Below, piece after piece: positions 15,401 to 29,244 of a DNA stretch of 64,000 nucleotides. Every line of letters begins with the position of its first letter. Position 1 is the first letter of the stretch. Location: contig CM043869.1 of assembly GCA_023846275.1 (NCBI GenBank), positions 33,858,737 through 33,922,736 on the forward strand. Reading direction: 5' to 3'. This DNA comes from Vanilla planifolia (taxonomy: Eukaryota; Streptophyta; Magnoliopsida; Asparagales; Orchidaceae). Below the pieces are notes generated by a model, which did no database searches, was not told the DNA's origin, and saw only the letters and a program-made list of their open reading frames with translations. A program made the position numbers and the translations under genes.

Positions 15401-18400
15401 TAAGTTGATTTATTTTGTCTTAGGTTTAGGATATGTTGATTATTTTTGTAATTAATTTAATTTTATGTTTGTAATTGAATTTATTTTTTCTCTCTCTTGG
15501 CTCGATAGACAATTATGTATTAAATATTTATAATTTTTTATAAATATTCATATAATAAAAATACTAAATACTAATATTTATATACATTTAATTATCTATA
15601 TAACATTCATTATTTTGTTATTGCTTCTTGAAATTTTGAAAAATATAAATTAATATTTTATTTATTTTTTTTAAAATATTTAATCTTTAATGTTGTTATT
15701 AATATTTTTTTATAAATTAAAGGTTACAGATATTAGAATTTGATGTAAAGGTAATGAATTTTTTTATCAATATTTTACAAAATTATTTGTGTAAACCAAA
15801 AATATATAATAACATTCCAAAAACTAGTCTTTACTAAAGAATGGTTTTATATGAATAATATTTTCTAATATATTATATTCTTAATATTTTTATTAATATT
15901 TGTTTTAATTGAAGGTAAAAAATCTTAGAATTTAATAGAAATGTTACAAATCTTAATATCAATGTCTTATAAACAATATTATTATTTTTTTTATATTTTA
16001 AAATGAGATTATTTTTTATAATAAAATATTACCAATCTTAGACTTTAATTTAAAAGTTATAAATCTTAAGATTGTTATTCTATAAAATTATTAATAGGCA
16101 AAGAAAATGATAACATTTTGAAAAATATAACACAAACTATACTAACCTAATAAAAAAATGATCTTATAAAAAAACATTATTATTAATGCAAGTTGCTCCA
16201 CAAATGATTGACGGATTAATATGTTAATAAAAGAACCTGTAAGTCGAAGTTTTAGAATAGCAAAATTTTGTTATAAAAGAAGTTGATTGATAGATTAAAA
16301 AAAACCTCATATTATGTGCCTTGTACAGTTTGTTGCACTTAATCATATTATTTTGAAATAAGTTATTTGACCTTATTCATATAAATATGACATTATTGGC
16401 AACAAATATGAAACATCAAACCATGTCTTATAAATATCACAAGGTAACAACATACTTGACTCAATAGCTATTGCTTGACTTGTCCTATTTTAGTCTGCTG
16501 AGAGTCTGTCTACAATCTCAACACTTGCAGAACTATTTTTTTGTTGTAAGTGCTCGTCATCATTGTCTTTTAGAAGTAGTTCTTGTGTTGTCATATTATA
16601 GTATATGTCATTCTCATAATATCTATTAATAAAGCTTTGTAATAGATGACAAGCCAATACTATATCGCTTGAACAATGAATGTGAAATGCTTCATGTTTG
16701 TTAGCACCTTAAATCTTTCTTTTAGAATTTTGAAGGTTCATTCAATGACATTCCTGAGTTGTGCATGCTGATGATTGTACAACTCTTATGTTTCATCATA
16801 TCTATGTTACCATATTGCGTGGTATTTGCTCAGGTGATGCCTAATCCTCTAATTGGTGTGATAAAGTTTTTGATATTTGTATAGCTTGAGTCCATAAGAT
16901 AATACTTTCTATAAGATGCACTAACTTGTCTTATTTTATAACCCACCTAGGTACACATATGTCCACAGTAGATTCTTCTCACCTTGAAGTTAAATAAACA
17001 AATTATTTGTCAAAGTTCATTATATCTAAAATGCTCTGAGAGATTAATCTTTTTTGTTCCTATATCTATTTTGTACATTCTCATTAATAATTCCTGGCAT
17101 ATGCATACCATCTAATTTCCCAATTGTCTTTAAAATATAGATAAAAATTTGGGTTTTGTCATATATGAGGTGGACAAGTTACAATGTTTGAGAGAAGTAC
17201 AATTAGGTTAGGAGCAAATGTAAGAACACTACAGAGCATATGGTGAAAGTTTTGATTGAAAATTTCGAGTGAGTTGTTAAAAGAACTCGTATACACTTTT
17301 ATAGTTATCGGCTTATGCAACAGCACGTATGAACATAACAATTTGTTGTGTTGCCAACATGTACTTTGTATCAATTATTAAATAATATTTTTTTAATATG
17401 TTGACCAACCATTAAAAAACTCTTGCTAACAATTGAAAATAATTATATACACTTTCTTTATATCCACTCACAATCTCAACTACAATTCAAATAGCACAAA
17501 ATAATTGTAAGAGTTATGCATAAATTTTGAAGACAATAAGATAGCATTTAATGACAGAATTATGTGACAATAGTTCAAATAGCATGGTGATAACTTTACA
17601 TCATAATATTTCAAATCATAACAATCTATATCACAACAATTCAAATAGTGCGATGATAATTTTATATTGCAACAATTCAAATAATATATGACAATTCTAA
17701 ATCACAATAATTCAAATAGCACATAGTAATTCTACATCACAACATTTCAAATAAAATAATAATAATTCTTTATCACAATAGTTTAAATAATACATGATTA
17801 TTCTACATCACAATAGTTTAAATAACACATGATAATTCTACATTACAATATTTCAAATAACATATAAGAATTCTATCTACAACTACGAATCTCATATGAT
17901 ATAGCTCACTTATTCATTATGATGCTTGACATATGCTTTTATCTAAAACTTCAGTCACTCTTCATCTAGAAACATCAACACTTATCTAGATTACTTTCAA
18001 ATATCTCAACCATCATCATGAAGTTACTTATAGATACGTTTTTATGCCTTTTTATCCTCATAGCTATACTAATGAACTTTGTCTAGTACAACTTGAACAT
18101 GTGTGGAATGACTATAATTCTTCTATTATCTTCTTGTATCAACACTTTTTAATGCCCTTTTATGTCTTGCCAATACTATATGACTAGAGGTGCATAGGTT
18201 TTCTGTGCCTTGTAATTTTCTTATTTTGTCCTCATAATTGTTTTGATAAATTTTGTCTATTGTAGCTTGAATAGGTAAAATGATTTCAAAAATCTTTTAG
18301 TAATTATACTATTAGAAGGTGTAAAAAGGCATTCACAAATGTTGATGACAAAAAGCTATTGAAGAAATGAAATTACAAAGTCACTCTACACATATTCAAG

Positions 18401-21400
18401 CTATACTAGAAAAAGTTTGTCTGTACAATTATCGTTGGATCTATAGTCTTTTAGTTGAACAAGCATATTAATTATACACAATTAGTTTAATGTTATCTTT
18501 TGTTGGAGAACCCAATAATGGGAGGGGAAAATGGGAGCTGACATTAGATTGTGCTCTTCTACTAAAAGGCATATAAGATCACTTCAGCAAGTATGGAGGT
18601 GAATTAGACTAATTGAGATAGAACCACTTCATATCTGTATTCTTTGTTGTGTCTCTCTTTTTAATTGTGTACTGTCTCTAGTTGATTTGTATGCATTGTG
18701 AAGGCAATCTTTTACCCAACAATAGCGAAGGAGGTGAGCATTTGAGTTCTACTGGAGAAGTGGAAGCAACTCAGTAGAATTAGTGAGATGGTGTAGAGAA
18801 GTGTCATTGTTTAGGAGGGTGGTTGTAACAGCCCTAGTTTTCTTTTATTTGTATTTTTTATATTTTTTTTATAGAAAGAGCTCTTTGAGACGAGTCCAAC
18901 GATGGTAAGTTTGTAATTTTTGGAATTTTGGATAATTAATTATGAATTTTTAAAGTTTTGGATATATTTGTAATTTCAGGATTTCAGATCCGGGATATAT
19001 CTGCAATTTAGGATTTCCGATTTAGTTTAAAATCGGATGGCGGAAGGTAGATTTGTAATTTGGAAAAGTTCAGGGGGTGTTCTGCAAAAAAATCACGAAC
19101 GTGTCGGTACAAGGCGAAATCAACACATACGTGTCCAGTCCGGGTGAATTAATCCCCTTAAATACAGAAGCGGTTTGGAAAAGTTTTAGCGATTGCGAAA
19201 AGCTGCCGGAAATTTAACGGAAGCTCGGAAGCTCGCCGGAAAAACTGCGGCAAGGTAAGATGGTTCGTTTTATTTTGCTGTATTGGGGTTCTGTTGAGTG
19301 GGGGGAGAGTAAGAGAGGCCGGCCGAATGTTTATTTTCGGCCGGAGACGTATTGGGTTGCCGAAGGAGTGGCCGGAGTTGTCGGCCGCGAGATGCGGAAT
19401 ATTTTTCCGGCAAATTGGTCGTCGAGGAGTGCGAAAGAAGTCGAAAGGAGCTTGGTAATTCCGGAGAGGGATTCGGGGAAAAGAGAAATTTACCGTGGAA
19501 GCGGCCAGAAGCCGCCGGACGCGAGCGGCGGCGAGGAGAGAGGGAAGCAGCGACGGGTGAGAAACAGGGATGATCCTGTTTGAACCGGTTCGGGTTAACC
19601 GAACCGGAAGGCGCCCGGTTCGGGCTGAGGCGGAGGAGAGAGAGAGGGAGAGAGGAGCGGTTCAATCGGCTGAACCGCGGAGCTGAACCGCAGGCCGGTT
19701 CAGCGGAGGCGCGGTCCAGGCGCGGCGAGAAACAAGAGAAAAATTGGAATTTTTGGGGATTTCGGGAAGTGTTTGGCAGGGCTTTTAGAAAGCTTTTCTG
19801 CGTGCGCGGTCCAGCGGGCGGTTCAGTGCCGCGTAAGCCCATTTTTGGGATTATTTTGGGGTGTGTTTGGGAAAGCTTTTAGAAAGCAGTTTTGACTAAT
19901 AAGCATATTTAAATTAATTATTTTTGTATTTTACGGGCTTGTAGGACATCAAGAAGAAGCAGAAGTGAGTAAGACAGTTGGTACAGCAAATTGAGGTAGA
20001 TAAATTCGTAACCTGTGATATAGCACAATAGTATTTATTTATATTTCGATACATGGTTTCTTACGGGCTGCATTACAGTTTTTCTTTACATGACTTTTAT
20101 CTCATGGCTTGATATATGTTTTATGGTGTTATTCTCTGATTGAACTGAAAGCATAAAAGATGACAAAAATGAAATTGAAACAAAAAGCATAATATGAGAT
20201 AAAATATAATTGGTTGGACATATTGATATGGTTTTGGCATATTTATCACATGTGTGACATGGTTGGAAAATAAAAATCGAAAATTGGATTCCTGGAGACA
20301 TTATCCTCACCACTAGGCCTAGCGGATGAGATCGCAGGGTATCGATCTTCGGATCAGATATCTGCCTAGTGTGTATGTGTACCATGACCTCCATATATAT
20401 TGATGACACCAGGCCTAGCGGATGTGATCGCAGGGTATCAGTACTATACCTGCCTGGTGGCACTAGGCCTAGCGGATGAGATCGCAGGGTATCGGTCTTC
20501 GGATCAGATATCTGCCTAGTGTTATGTACTGGATGGATGCCGGCTGGAGGGTCATTTGATATGATGATTGGATCCAGAGGATAATGATTCAGAAGGGAAT
20601 CGGGCCCAGTAAGTATATAACATATAAAATAATGGAAATGGAAATTTGGTATACATGTTTATCTGGTTTACTTTTGATACTGCATGACATTTGATAAGAA
20701 GGTATTCATATGGTTTATTTTTCACCGCTTATGAGATGGATTTTGTTTTATCATGTTTCACGGCTTGTCTTTTATATCTGGAGATTTATTTTACTTGGTT
20801 ACATAATGGATTTATCTGCTGAGATATATATGTCTCATTAGTGCTTTATCACAGGTCATGTATCCACTACACCGAGAGCTGGGGATTATAATAGTACAGG
20901 AGAGGACTATACTCCTGACATGTGAGAGGGGATAGATTTATGGTGGGAGTGGATTTGGTTTCATTTTGGTACTTCAGTTTTGTGGTTTATTGTATATATA
21001 TATACAGTTTAATATACACATGTTTTCATTTCAGCTCCATGATATGGATATGGTTAAAATGTTTTAAAAAAAAATATACCAGATTGGTTCGAGGGTTAGA
21101 ATTGTCTCACCGTCGGGTCCCCACCTAGGCATGGTTTGTCCTCACTCGAGATTATTTCTTATGCAGCATCCTTAATTTACTGTAGTTGGTAAGGTGGGGT
21201 GCCTGACAGTGGTTGAGATAGATCTACTAATGACTTTATTGACTATGAAGGTTGGGTTTAGAAGGGTTTCATAAATAGTATGGATGAGAAGTAATATGCA
21301 GTTGTTAGAAGATTTGATTGAACTCAGGCAATCCTAACATATCGAATGATAATCATTCTATTGGAGTTGCTTTAATCGTGTAGGTTTGTGCTTGGTAACT

Positions 21401-24400
21401 TTTTTTTTCTATGACCATGAAATCTTGCATTTCTGGAGTCACCTTTACTATCCAATTTTTAAAACATCTATGGAGTAGAAAAGTGTGGTGGATGAGGATA
21501 CTGTGGGTGAGACTGGAAGACAGAGAGAAAATAAAATGTTACTTTTGTTAATGTTTAAATGCTACAAGAAAAAAAAATTCAGTCAAGCTGCTCCCAGATA
21601 AAAGTTTTTGCAAATTGTGAACCTAAGTCAACTAGACCCTCAAGAAATTGGGCGATATTTTTTAATACATAATTTTATATTCTGATATATTATTGAGAAT
21701 GCAAATGTTGCTGTATTCTGTTTTCCATAATATCAATATTTACTACAAATCAGTGTATATGTGGGAAGTTATCTTATGTACTTCTTATGGTACTTTAAAC
21801 TGATTTCTTGAGTATGTTGTTTTATGAGTTTAAATTTATTGCTTAAAGCTTTTTATTGCTTTGCTTTGCCAGTCTGATGTAAATACGGTCACATTTGCTG
21901 ATGAAACTGGCCATCTTATATATTCTGGCAGTGATGATAATCTCTGTAAGGTAATATCGTATTGTCTTAACATATTGAAAGTTTCCTTATATGTTTATTT
22001 GCCTTCAAATGGGCCAAAATAGAAAGACAAAAGATTTGTAATAATTTATTTCATCTTCCATGAATGTTGTAAAATAACTTAGTATTCTAATTGTAGCCAG
22101 TGTAAATCCATGCTAAATGATTTTAGGCAAAATGTCTTTCAATGCTACATTCTTTACAACCAATTCTTACTTATATATGAATTGGTTAAAACTAGTATTT
22201 TGGAAAAGGTTTTGAACAAAATCAACATGGCGCAAAGAAATTATTAGACATGTTCACATAATAGCATTGAATTTAGTTCTTTGTTTTAAGAAGTTGAAGA
22301 CTAAATTCTAAACATTGCATTTTCATTTTAAAAGGCAAAGTTCATACATACCACATGAGTTATCACTCATTGGCTTGAGTTTAGTTTTATATGGTTGTGT
22401 GAAGAAGGATTTTGACTAATATGAACCATTAAGCTATGGAAATTTTATCTTGATGTTGATTTCTTATTAATTCCAAAATGCAAAAATAAATTGTCATTTC
22501 ATGGTTTACACATTGGTTTCCTTTTGATTACTACTGATAGCGATGCACGATGAAAAACATTTAATTTAGCTTTATATGGTTGGGTAAGGAATGATATTGA
22601 CCAATATGCATGAAACTTGAAGATATAAATCTTTATCTTGATGTTGTTTTTATGTTAAATTAAAAATAGAAAAAAAAGTTGTTAGTTGGTGGCTTAAGCA
22701 TTGGTTGTCTTAGATTAATAGTGATAAGGATGCAAGATAGACACGAGGGATCCTATTGTTTTTGGAGAAGTAAAGGGTATGACAAAATTTAAGTTCACAA
22801 TTATTTTTGTAAAAGTAGAAGAGATGACAATTTAAGGCACAAAGCAAATTGATAAATTAAAATAATGAAATTTTATGACAATTTTGATGGAGAATAGAGT
22901 TAAAGCATAAAAAGCTAAGTTTAGAAGATACCACATTGACAATTTCTTTTATTGTAGAAGATAGCATTGGATGACGAGTAACTAGAGTTAGCATCAAAAG
23001 CATCAGATAGTCTCATCAACTACAAAGCTTGAGGAATCCACATCTTAGTGTTTGCAAGTATGTGGCAATGTACTAATATCCCAATATCATTAAACAAAAA
23101 CAATTATTAGTTTCAACTAAATAACAACTTGTAGAAAGGGGTGGTGAATAGATTGTCTTAATAGGTATATAGTATATTGAATATAAAAAATGGAATAACT
23201 CAATTTTATGAGTACTAAATGCATCATAAATTGAATGAGATAAAATTGGAAAAACTAAGCTATAATGTTTCATGTTTGATATAACATGTTAACCTGGATG
23301 CAAGGGATTCCATATTAGGTAAAATATTAGGAATATCAATGATAAGAAAAGACTTTTTAGTTTCATTATTCTTACAATAATCTATGTCAAGCAAATGATT
23401 ATAATAAGCATTAAAACTAAATCTAGACATTTTAAGGAAGATGAATTTTTTTCTACATTAGATTTGGAATCAAATTTAGTATGGAGTCTAGGCTCACTGA
23501 TGAATATTCATGCAAGACAAGTATATGTCATCAAGTATAGTAATAGAAGCAAAAAAATTAGTCAAATGTAGGGTATAACATGGCACATCGTTCATATGCC
23601 CAATCTCATACATCTCTTTGAGGTATTGCTGAGCTTTAACAAAATTTAACCTTTATAGCAATGTCAACATAGATCATGAGCATAAAATATCTTGATGATT
23701 CTTTTGGTTTAAAGGCATTAAGGACCTTCATGCATATTCTTCGAATTTTTCATTAGAAAAAATACTATTATGAGGGTCGTTCATTTGGCTCAAGAGAATG
23801 TTATTTTAAAATTGTTAGTGAAACAAAATTTATTATGTTATGCACTCAAGATTATTTTACCACTCACTCCAAGGCTAGTCATGCAAGCAGCAAAAATATT
23901 AGAATGAATTTTTGTTTAAAGGAATTATTTAAAATGATAGATTCTAAGAAATAAATTTGAGTAGAATAAATATATTTATGATCTTATTTGAATCCAAGAA
24001 CATCTTTAAATATTTCATCATACATGACTGAGTGTAACTCAAAATCTTAGATCATGGTTAAGTTTTCAATTATTATAAGAGAAAAGATGTTTATGATGAG
24101 TATGATTGGGAGACTTAATTCAAAATCAAATTTATTAATGAAAAATTAAATTAAAATTTAATTGGATATATATATGTCAAGCTAGTAGGTGAAATGTGAA
24201 AACGATATTGTTTGAAGAGATGAATGGGAAAAAAATTGGATCTAACTTTTTTGAAATTTTTAATATATTTTTTAATTTTTTCTTGGAACCTTCTTGTTTG
24301 TAACCTAATCCTAAATGGGTAGGGTTCAAGTCGTAGGGCTTAACAATGACTTGATATGACTAGATCTAGTCATGTTAGTGATGATAGGAAGAATGTTATT

Positions 24401-27400
24401 GTAGATGTCATTAGTAAGAAAAATAATACAGGTGGTTAACCATGTGTGAGACTTCAATCTTATGGTATTAGGGGGTAGTGAATAGAGTTGATGAGACGAA
24501 GGTGGTTGGAACATGACGTTGTATGAGTAAATGATAGTAGGGAAGTGAAAAATGTAGATTGACTCTGAGGGGAGGTGATGGTTCAATTCTTGTGAAACTA
24601 TAATTGTGCCTATGGCACTTGCACTAGATACTTTTCTTTAGTTTTGATGGGCATGGTTGATGGTATTTGTTAGAGACATAAAAGGAAGAAAACAGCTAGA
24701 GATGCACCATATGAATAGTTAAGGGTGATGATATTTGACGTAATAAGTTGTACAATTTAGTTGGTAAACTATAAATAGAAATAGTGGATAGGCACCCTTT
24801 GATACCAATTTGATGATAGATTGAAATGATAAATCCTATGGATTTTGTAAATCTAAAGTTGATTACAATACTTATGATGTGGAATCTAATTAAATAAAAA
24901 TATTAATAAAAGTAGACTTAAAAAGATGAGAAGGATAAGTTGGAAGGCACTACTGCATGCATTCTTCTGACACCGAATTCAGCAATCGATATTTTTATTT
25001 ATCAAATTGTGTACTTGATGACAAGTCCTTGAATTAGAAATCTGAAACCTAAGACATTTAAAACAAATGGCTAAAATATTCTTACTATAATTATCTGAAT
25101 CTAAAAAACTCTTTAATTTGTGGATTGTTTTTGGATAATTACTCCATGATGTTTTTCAAAACAAAGGACCGACCTGAATACACGCAAGTTGTCTTTTTAA
25201 GACTGTCTATCAACAAGATCTTGCATTTGTTGCACGCGTAAACGATTTTTGCTCATTTCAATTTGGGTGGGTGGGTATTAGATTGTGGCGAATTGGCTAG
25301 TGAAATGATTCTGGTGATTGCATTGGAACCTGAACTTGGATGGCTATGACTTATGCAATAAGTATGGTAAAACTTGGTCCTGTCAAGTTACTGGCATAAT
25401 GTTCCATGCTTTCCTATACATATTGACATGATTTGATGCCTCAACCTTTCCATTCTTGAGTCTCACTTGGCATATTTTTGAATTAAACAAGCATATTTTA
25501 CTAGTTATGAGAATCTTTGTTCATTTTTAGTTTTTTATGTATGTTGTACTTGCACAATTATTCAAATTTTTACTTTCTTTTTTTTTTTTTTACCAAGGAT
25601 GGTGAATAAATTTCAGGTTTGGGACCGGCGTTGTATGATTAGAAAAGATCAAGCTGCAGGAGTGTTGATTGGTCATTTGGAAGGCATTACTTTTATTGAC
25701 AGCCGAGGGGATGGTCGCTATTTTATTTCCAATGGTAAAGACCAGGCTCTGAAACTCTGGGACATTAGAAAGATGTCTTCTGGTGCTAATTGGTATGTAT
25801 GACTTATACGTTCAACTTTTTGTGATCTATTTTGTGTGTTTGGCTGCAGATTTGGCATGTCATTTAAAAGAATTTAGGATGTTGTTTAGTTGCATCCCAT
25901 TCAGCATAATCTACAATACTATTTGCGGTCACATCAATGCCTAAATTAATGTTTATCCCTGAATTATCTGTTCTATTATTTTTGCACTTGATACTCATAC
26001 GTCACCCTGTTTTGTTTTACAAATTTTGCAAGATGTGATTTTTCGTGGATAATGTTTTTGTATGTAGAACTATGGTTTCAATTAAGACATTAAGTGTAAT
26101 GTATCTTTGCTGTTTGACTACTGATCACGGGCTCTTGTTTTGAACTTCTGCACAATAGCTCTTCCACCTGTTAATATTGTTGTTCTCAATGCTCGCTAGT
26201 CTTGAAATGTGGGATCCGGGAGACTTGTCGAGCCAAGTTTCAACTTATACAAAATTACTTTTCTCATCTACATCTAGCTAAGCTTGAACAGGGACAAGTA
26301 CAAAGTTCTAATCAAGATTAGGTTATGTCATCCTCTTACTGATATCGAGCATACTGCAACTGATGTATATAAATATATGTTTAAGTTTAAGATTTTTCCC
26401 ATTTCCCTTTTGAGCTCTTTTAAACTTGAAGCATGAGCAGTTGTTATTTACATAAATTAAGAAATGCTAATAATTTTTTTTTATCAAGCCAAAGCTAGTA
26501 TCATTAATATGCAATAATGTACATGAACACGATCAAGTTGAATGGATATTAGTGCAACTTATTCATTTAAGAGTTGAGTATTTAAAAGGTGTTCAATCTT
26601 TGCTAAGAAAGTCTAATGAACGTGTACAAGTTCCAACTGAACCAAGAATAGCATTTTGATGTGTTGTTTCATTTATAGTGCTATTTAGGGAGAGCTATCT
26701 ATTTTAGAACAGTTATGACTTTATCTCATTTAGGGGAAGAAGCCAAAGACTGTACTGATATGTTTATTGTGTTGCTTTCATGTAATGTATACTATCTAAA
26801 TATAACTATTTCTACTCAAAGTCAAATATCTTGTCTTCAATGAATTTCTCTTAGTTGTCAAACCAGAGGGATGAATTGGCAAAGGTATTTTATGGAGTGT
26901 ATTTTTTATATAAATTAATCATGACAGAATTTTAAGGAAGCAAGTTGGTGGGACTGCATTGACAAGTGTAACCTTGAGTTATGCTCGCTAGCCAATCTCC
27001 AGTTAATGGCTAATTTTGATTTTCATTGCTCCCAATTTACTTATTAGTTAGTTCAGTTGATTGCAATAGGTTGTTTAGCATGCTGCTTGACCGAATGACT
27101 TTTAATGGTGATATTTTGTTCATATTAGGTACCTTATGTAAGGTGTTAATATGCATAGTTTAGCTACCTTAGAAAATTTATTAAAAGGTACAAAATAAAT
27201 ACATCTCCCCAAAAAAAATTCTTACAAAAAGTGGTAATGTGGAACTTTATCAAAGAGGCCTGCAAAAAGAATGATAGGGGTGAAAGAGAACATAGGAGGA
27301 AACAAGGTAAAAAAAATATCAAGAGAAGTTTGAAATCAAGTACTTGATATTTTATTCCATGCATAACACCAAACTATATATCATCATCCCACAATGATAT

Positions 27401-29166
27401 CGTTTAAATACAAGATGTTACATTATTGGAAAACTTTCATTCACTTGTACTATCAATATTCATGAATTCTAATTTGATGCAAACTTATTTGTATCCATTC
27501 ATTATGAAGTTGTCAAATAAAATGTTAAAATATCTTTCCAAAATTAGTATGCGATACAAAATGGCTAACAAGACCAAACTTTATTTGATAATTATATAAA
27601 TAAATTGAAGATTAACCATTTAATTAAACAAAAATAAACCATAATGGAATTGTTTCTTGAAAGATATGAATTTTGGATGCTAATGTATAGAAATATCATG
27701 CTTGCTAGATTTTTTAACTTCTTTGATGTTAAAAAAATAGCTCTTTTTGTTCAAAAAGTGGGGTGAAAGGTCCAATATTTATAATATTTCAAGAGATTAT
27801 AATTAACATAATGTGCATCTTCCTAATTAGCCATAAGGCTTCTCTCTTCGATGAACCAACAACTAATCATTTTTGCTCTAAATTGCTTTCCTAGTTAGTT
27901 CATTAGATATATCATTTTCTTATTGGACAATATGAAATAGCTATAATAGCAAATTCCTTCTCAGTTGGATTACAGTTGTCATGTCCATTGTAATAGAAAA
28001 TTCCTTCTCAATTGGATTATAGTTGTCATGTCTTACTCATTATAATCTAAATAAAACGATAAAGTACTAAAAAAATACCAAATTATTGGGTTTAAAACTA
28101 AGCAAATAGTAAATCCAGATGATACAAACCAAAATCGGGTAGGGTTGATGATAAAACATCTCAAACCATACAATATTTCAGATAAAACAATCAAGTAAAA
28201 GTAATGCACATTGCCTCAGAGTTGTCAAAATACACAAATTAAAATAGAGTATAGGTACATCATCTATCAAAAAAATATAATAAAACCTTGTTATTATAAA
28301 ATATTTCTTATAAAACTCACAAAATAAAGCATGATCGTTTATACTCAAGGTCTTAAGCTATCCTTTATGGATCCTCAGTTTTATAAATATTTATATCTTG
28401 ACCTAGAATATAAATAGATGATGAACATAATATATTAAGTAGGAAAACTATTAACTATGAGCTTATAAGATAATATAAAATTATAAATATATATCTAATA
28501 AATAAGGATAAAGTAATAAATAAAATAGTGTATGAAAATTTATAAAAGACATGAAAAAATTAAATCGTTGTTGGAATGCCTGTATGCATCATGATCTTGT
28601 ATTCATATAATTATAATGTAGTATTTTTTTCGTATCAAATCTTTTGTTTTTTTTTCTTTCATATTTGAATTTGTTTCATCTTTTCTTTGTTGTCTTCCCA
28701 TTTATTTATTATTTATCTTTTTATAGTTCTAATTTTCTCATATGACCACTATTTTTCTTCTCAAGATATCATATGATCATTTATCATCAAGTCACCACCC
28801 ACATTGCCAACATTTGTGCTTAAGATGGCACGACCTCTACCATACTATGGCCCCTAACCTGGATACCAACGATAGAAAGGTCGTCATTTTCTTTCTTTAT
28901 ATCTGGCCACAATGCCTAACATCTTAGTGATGGCCATGACACGATCAGAGTACCAACGACAGTAAGGTGGTTATTTTATTTCTGATATTGGGTAGTTACA
29001 AGATAAAATTATAAAGAAAATAAATCATATTCTTATTTATTCTTTCTGATGATCTTTTAGATCGTTAGATTTAAGAAATCATTTCTTTTTTTATTTCATT
29101 TATTTCTTTTTTATTATATTTTTTTATTTTTTATAACATACACATACACATATATACATACATACA

Positions 29167-29244
<78 letters not shown>

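Larger units (their letters stand above)
18824..21208 (+). mobile_element. Solo LTR of a Ty3/gypsy element with 5-bp target-site duplication
   Basis: The 2385-bp segment starts TGTAACAGCCC, ends GCCTGACA, and is flanked on both sides by GTGGT (18819-18823 and 21209-21213), the 5-bp duplication left by retroviral-type integration. No internal gag-pol sequence or second LTR is present, so this is a solo LTR left by LTR-LTR recombination. The TGTAAC...TGACA termini and length suit chromovirus (Tekay/Del-like) LTRs; the family call is inference. It contains a GC-rich block (about 19190-19850) and a hairpin array (20311-20521). It sits in intron 4 in the same orientation as the WD40 gene, so its promoter and polyadenylation signals, if active, point along the host transcript. 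Confidence 0.9.

Noticed and set aside
19260-19882. Open frames of 73-190 codons on both strands
   Set aside because: They lie inside the GC-rich block of the solo LTR, overlap each other on both strands, are arginine/proline/serine-rich without any domain, and are explained by base composition.
24326-24586. 86-codon minus-strand frame in intron 5
   Set aside because: No domain or family likeness. Its position after a tRNA-primer-like site made me consider a Gag start, but no Gag motif is present.
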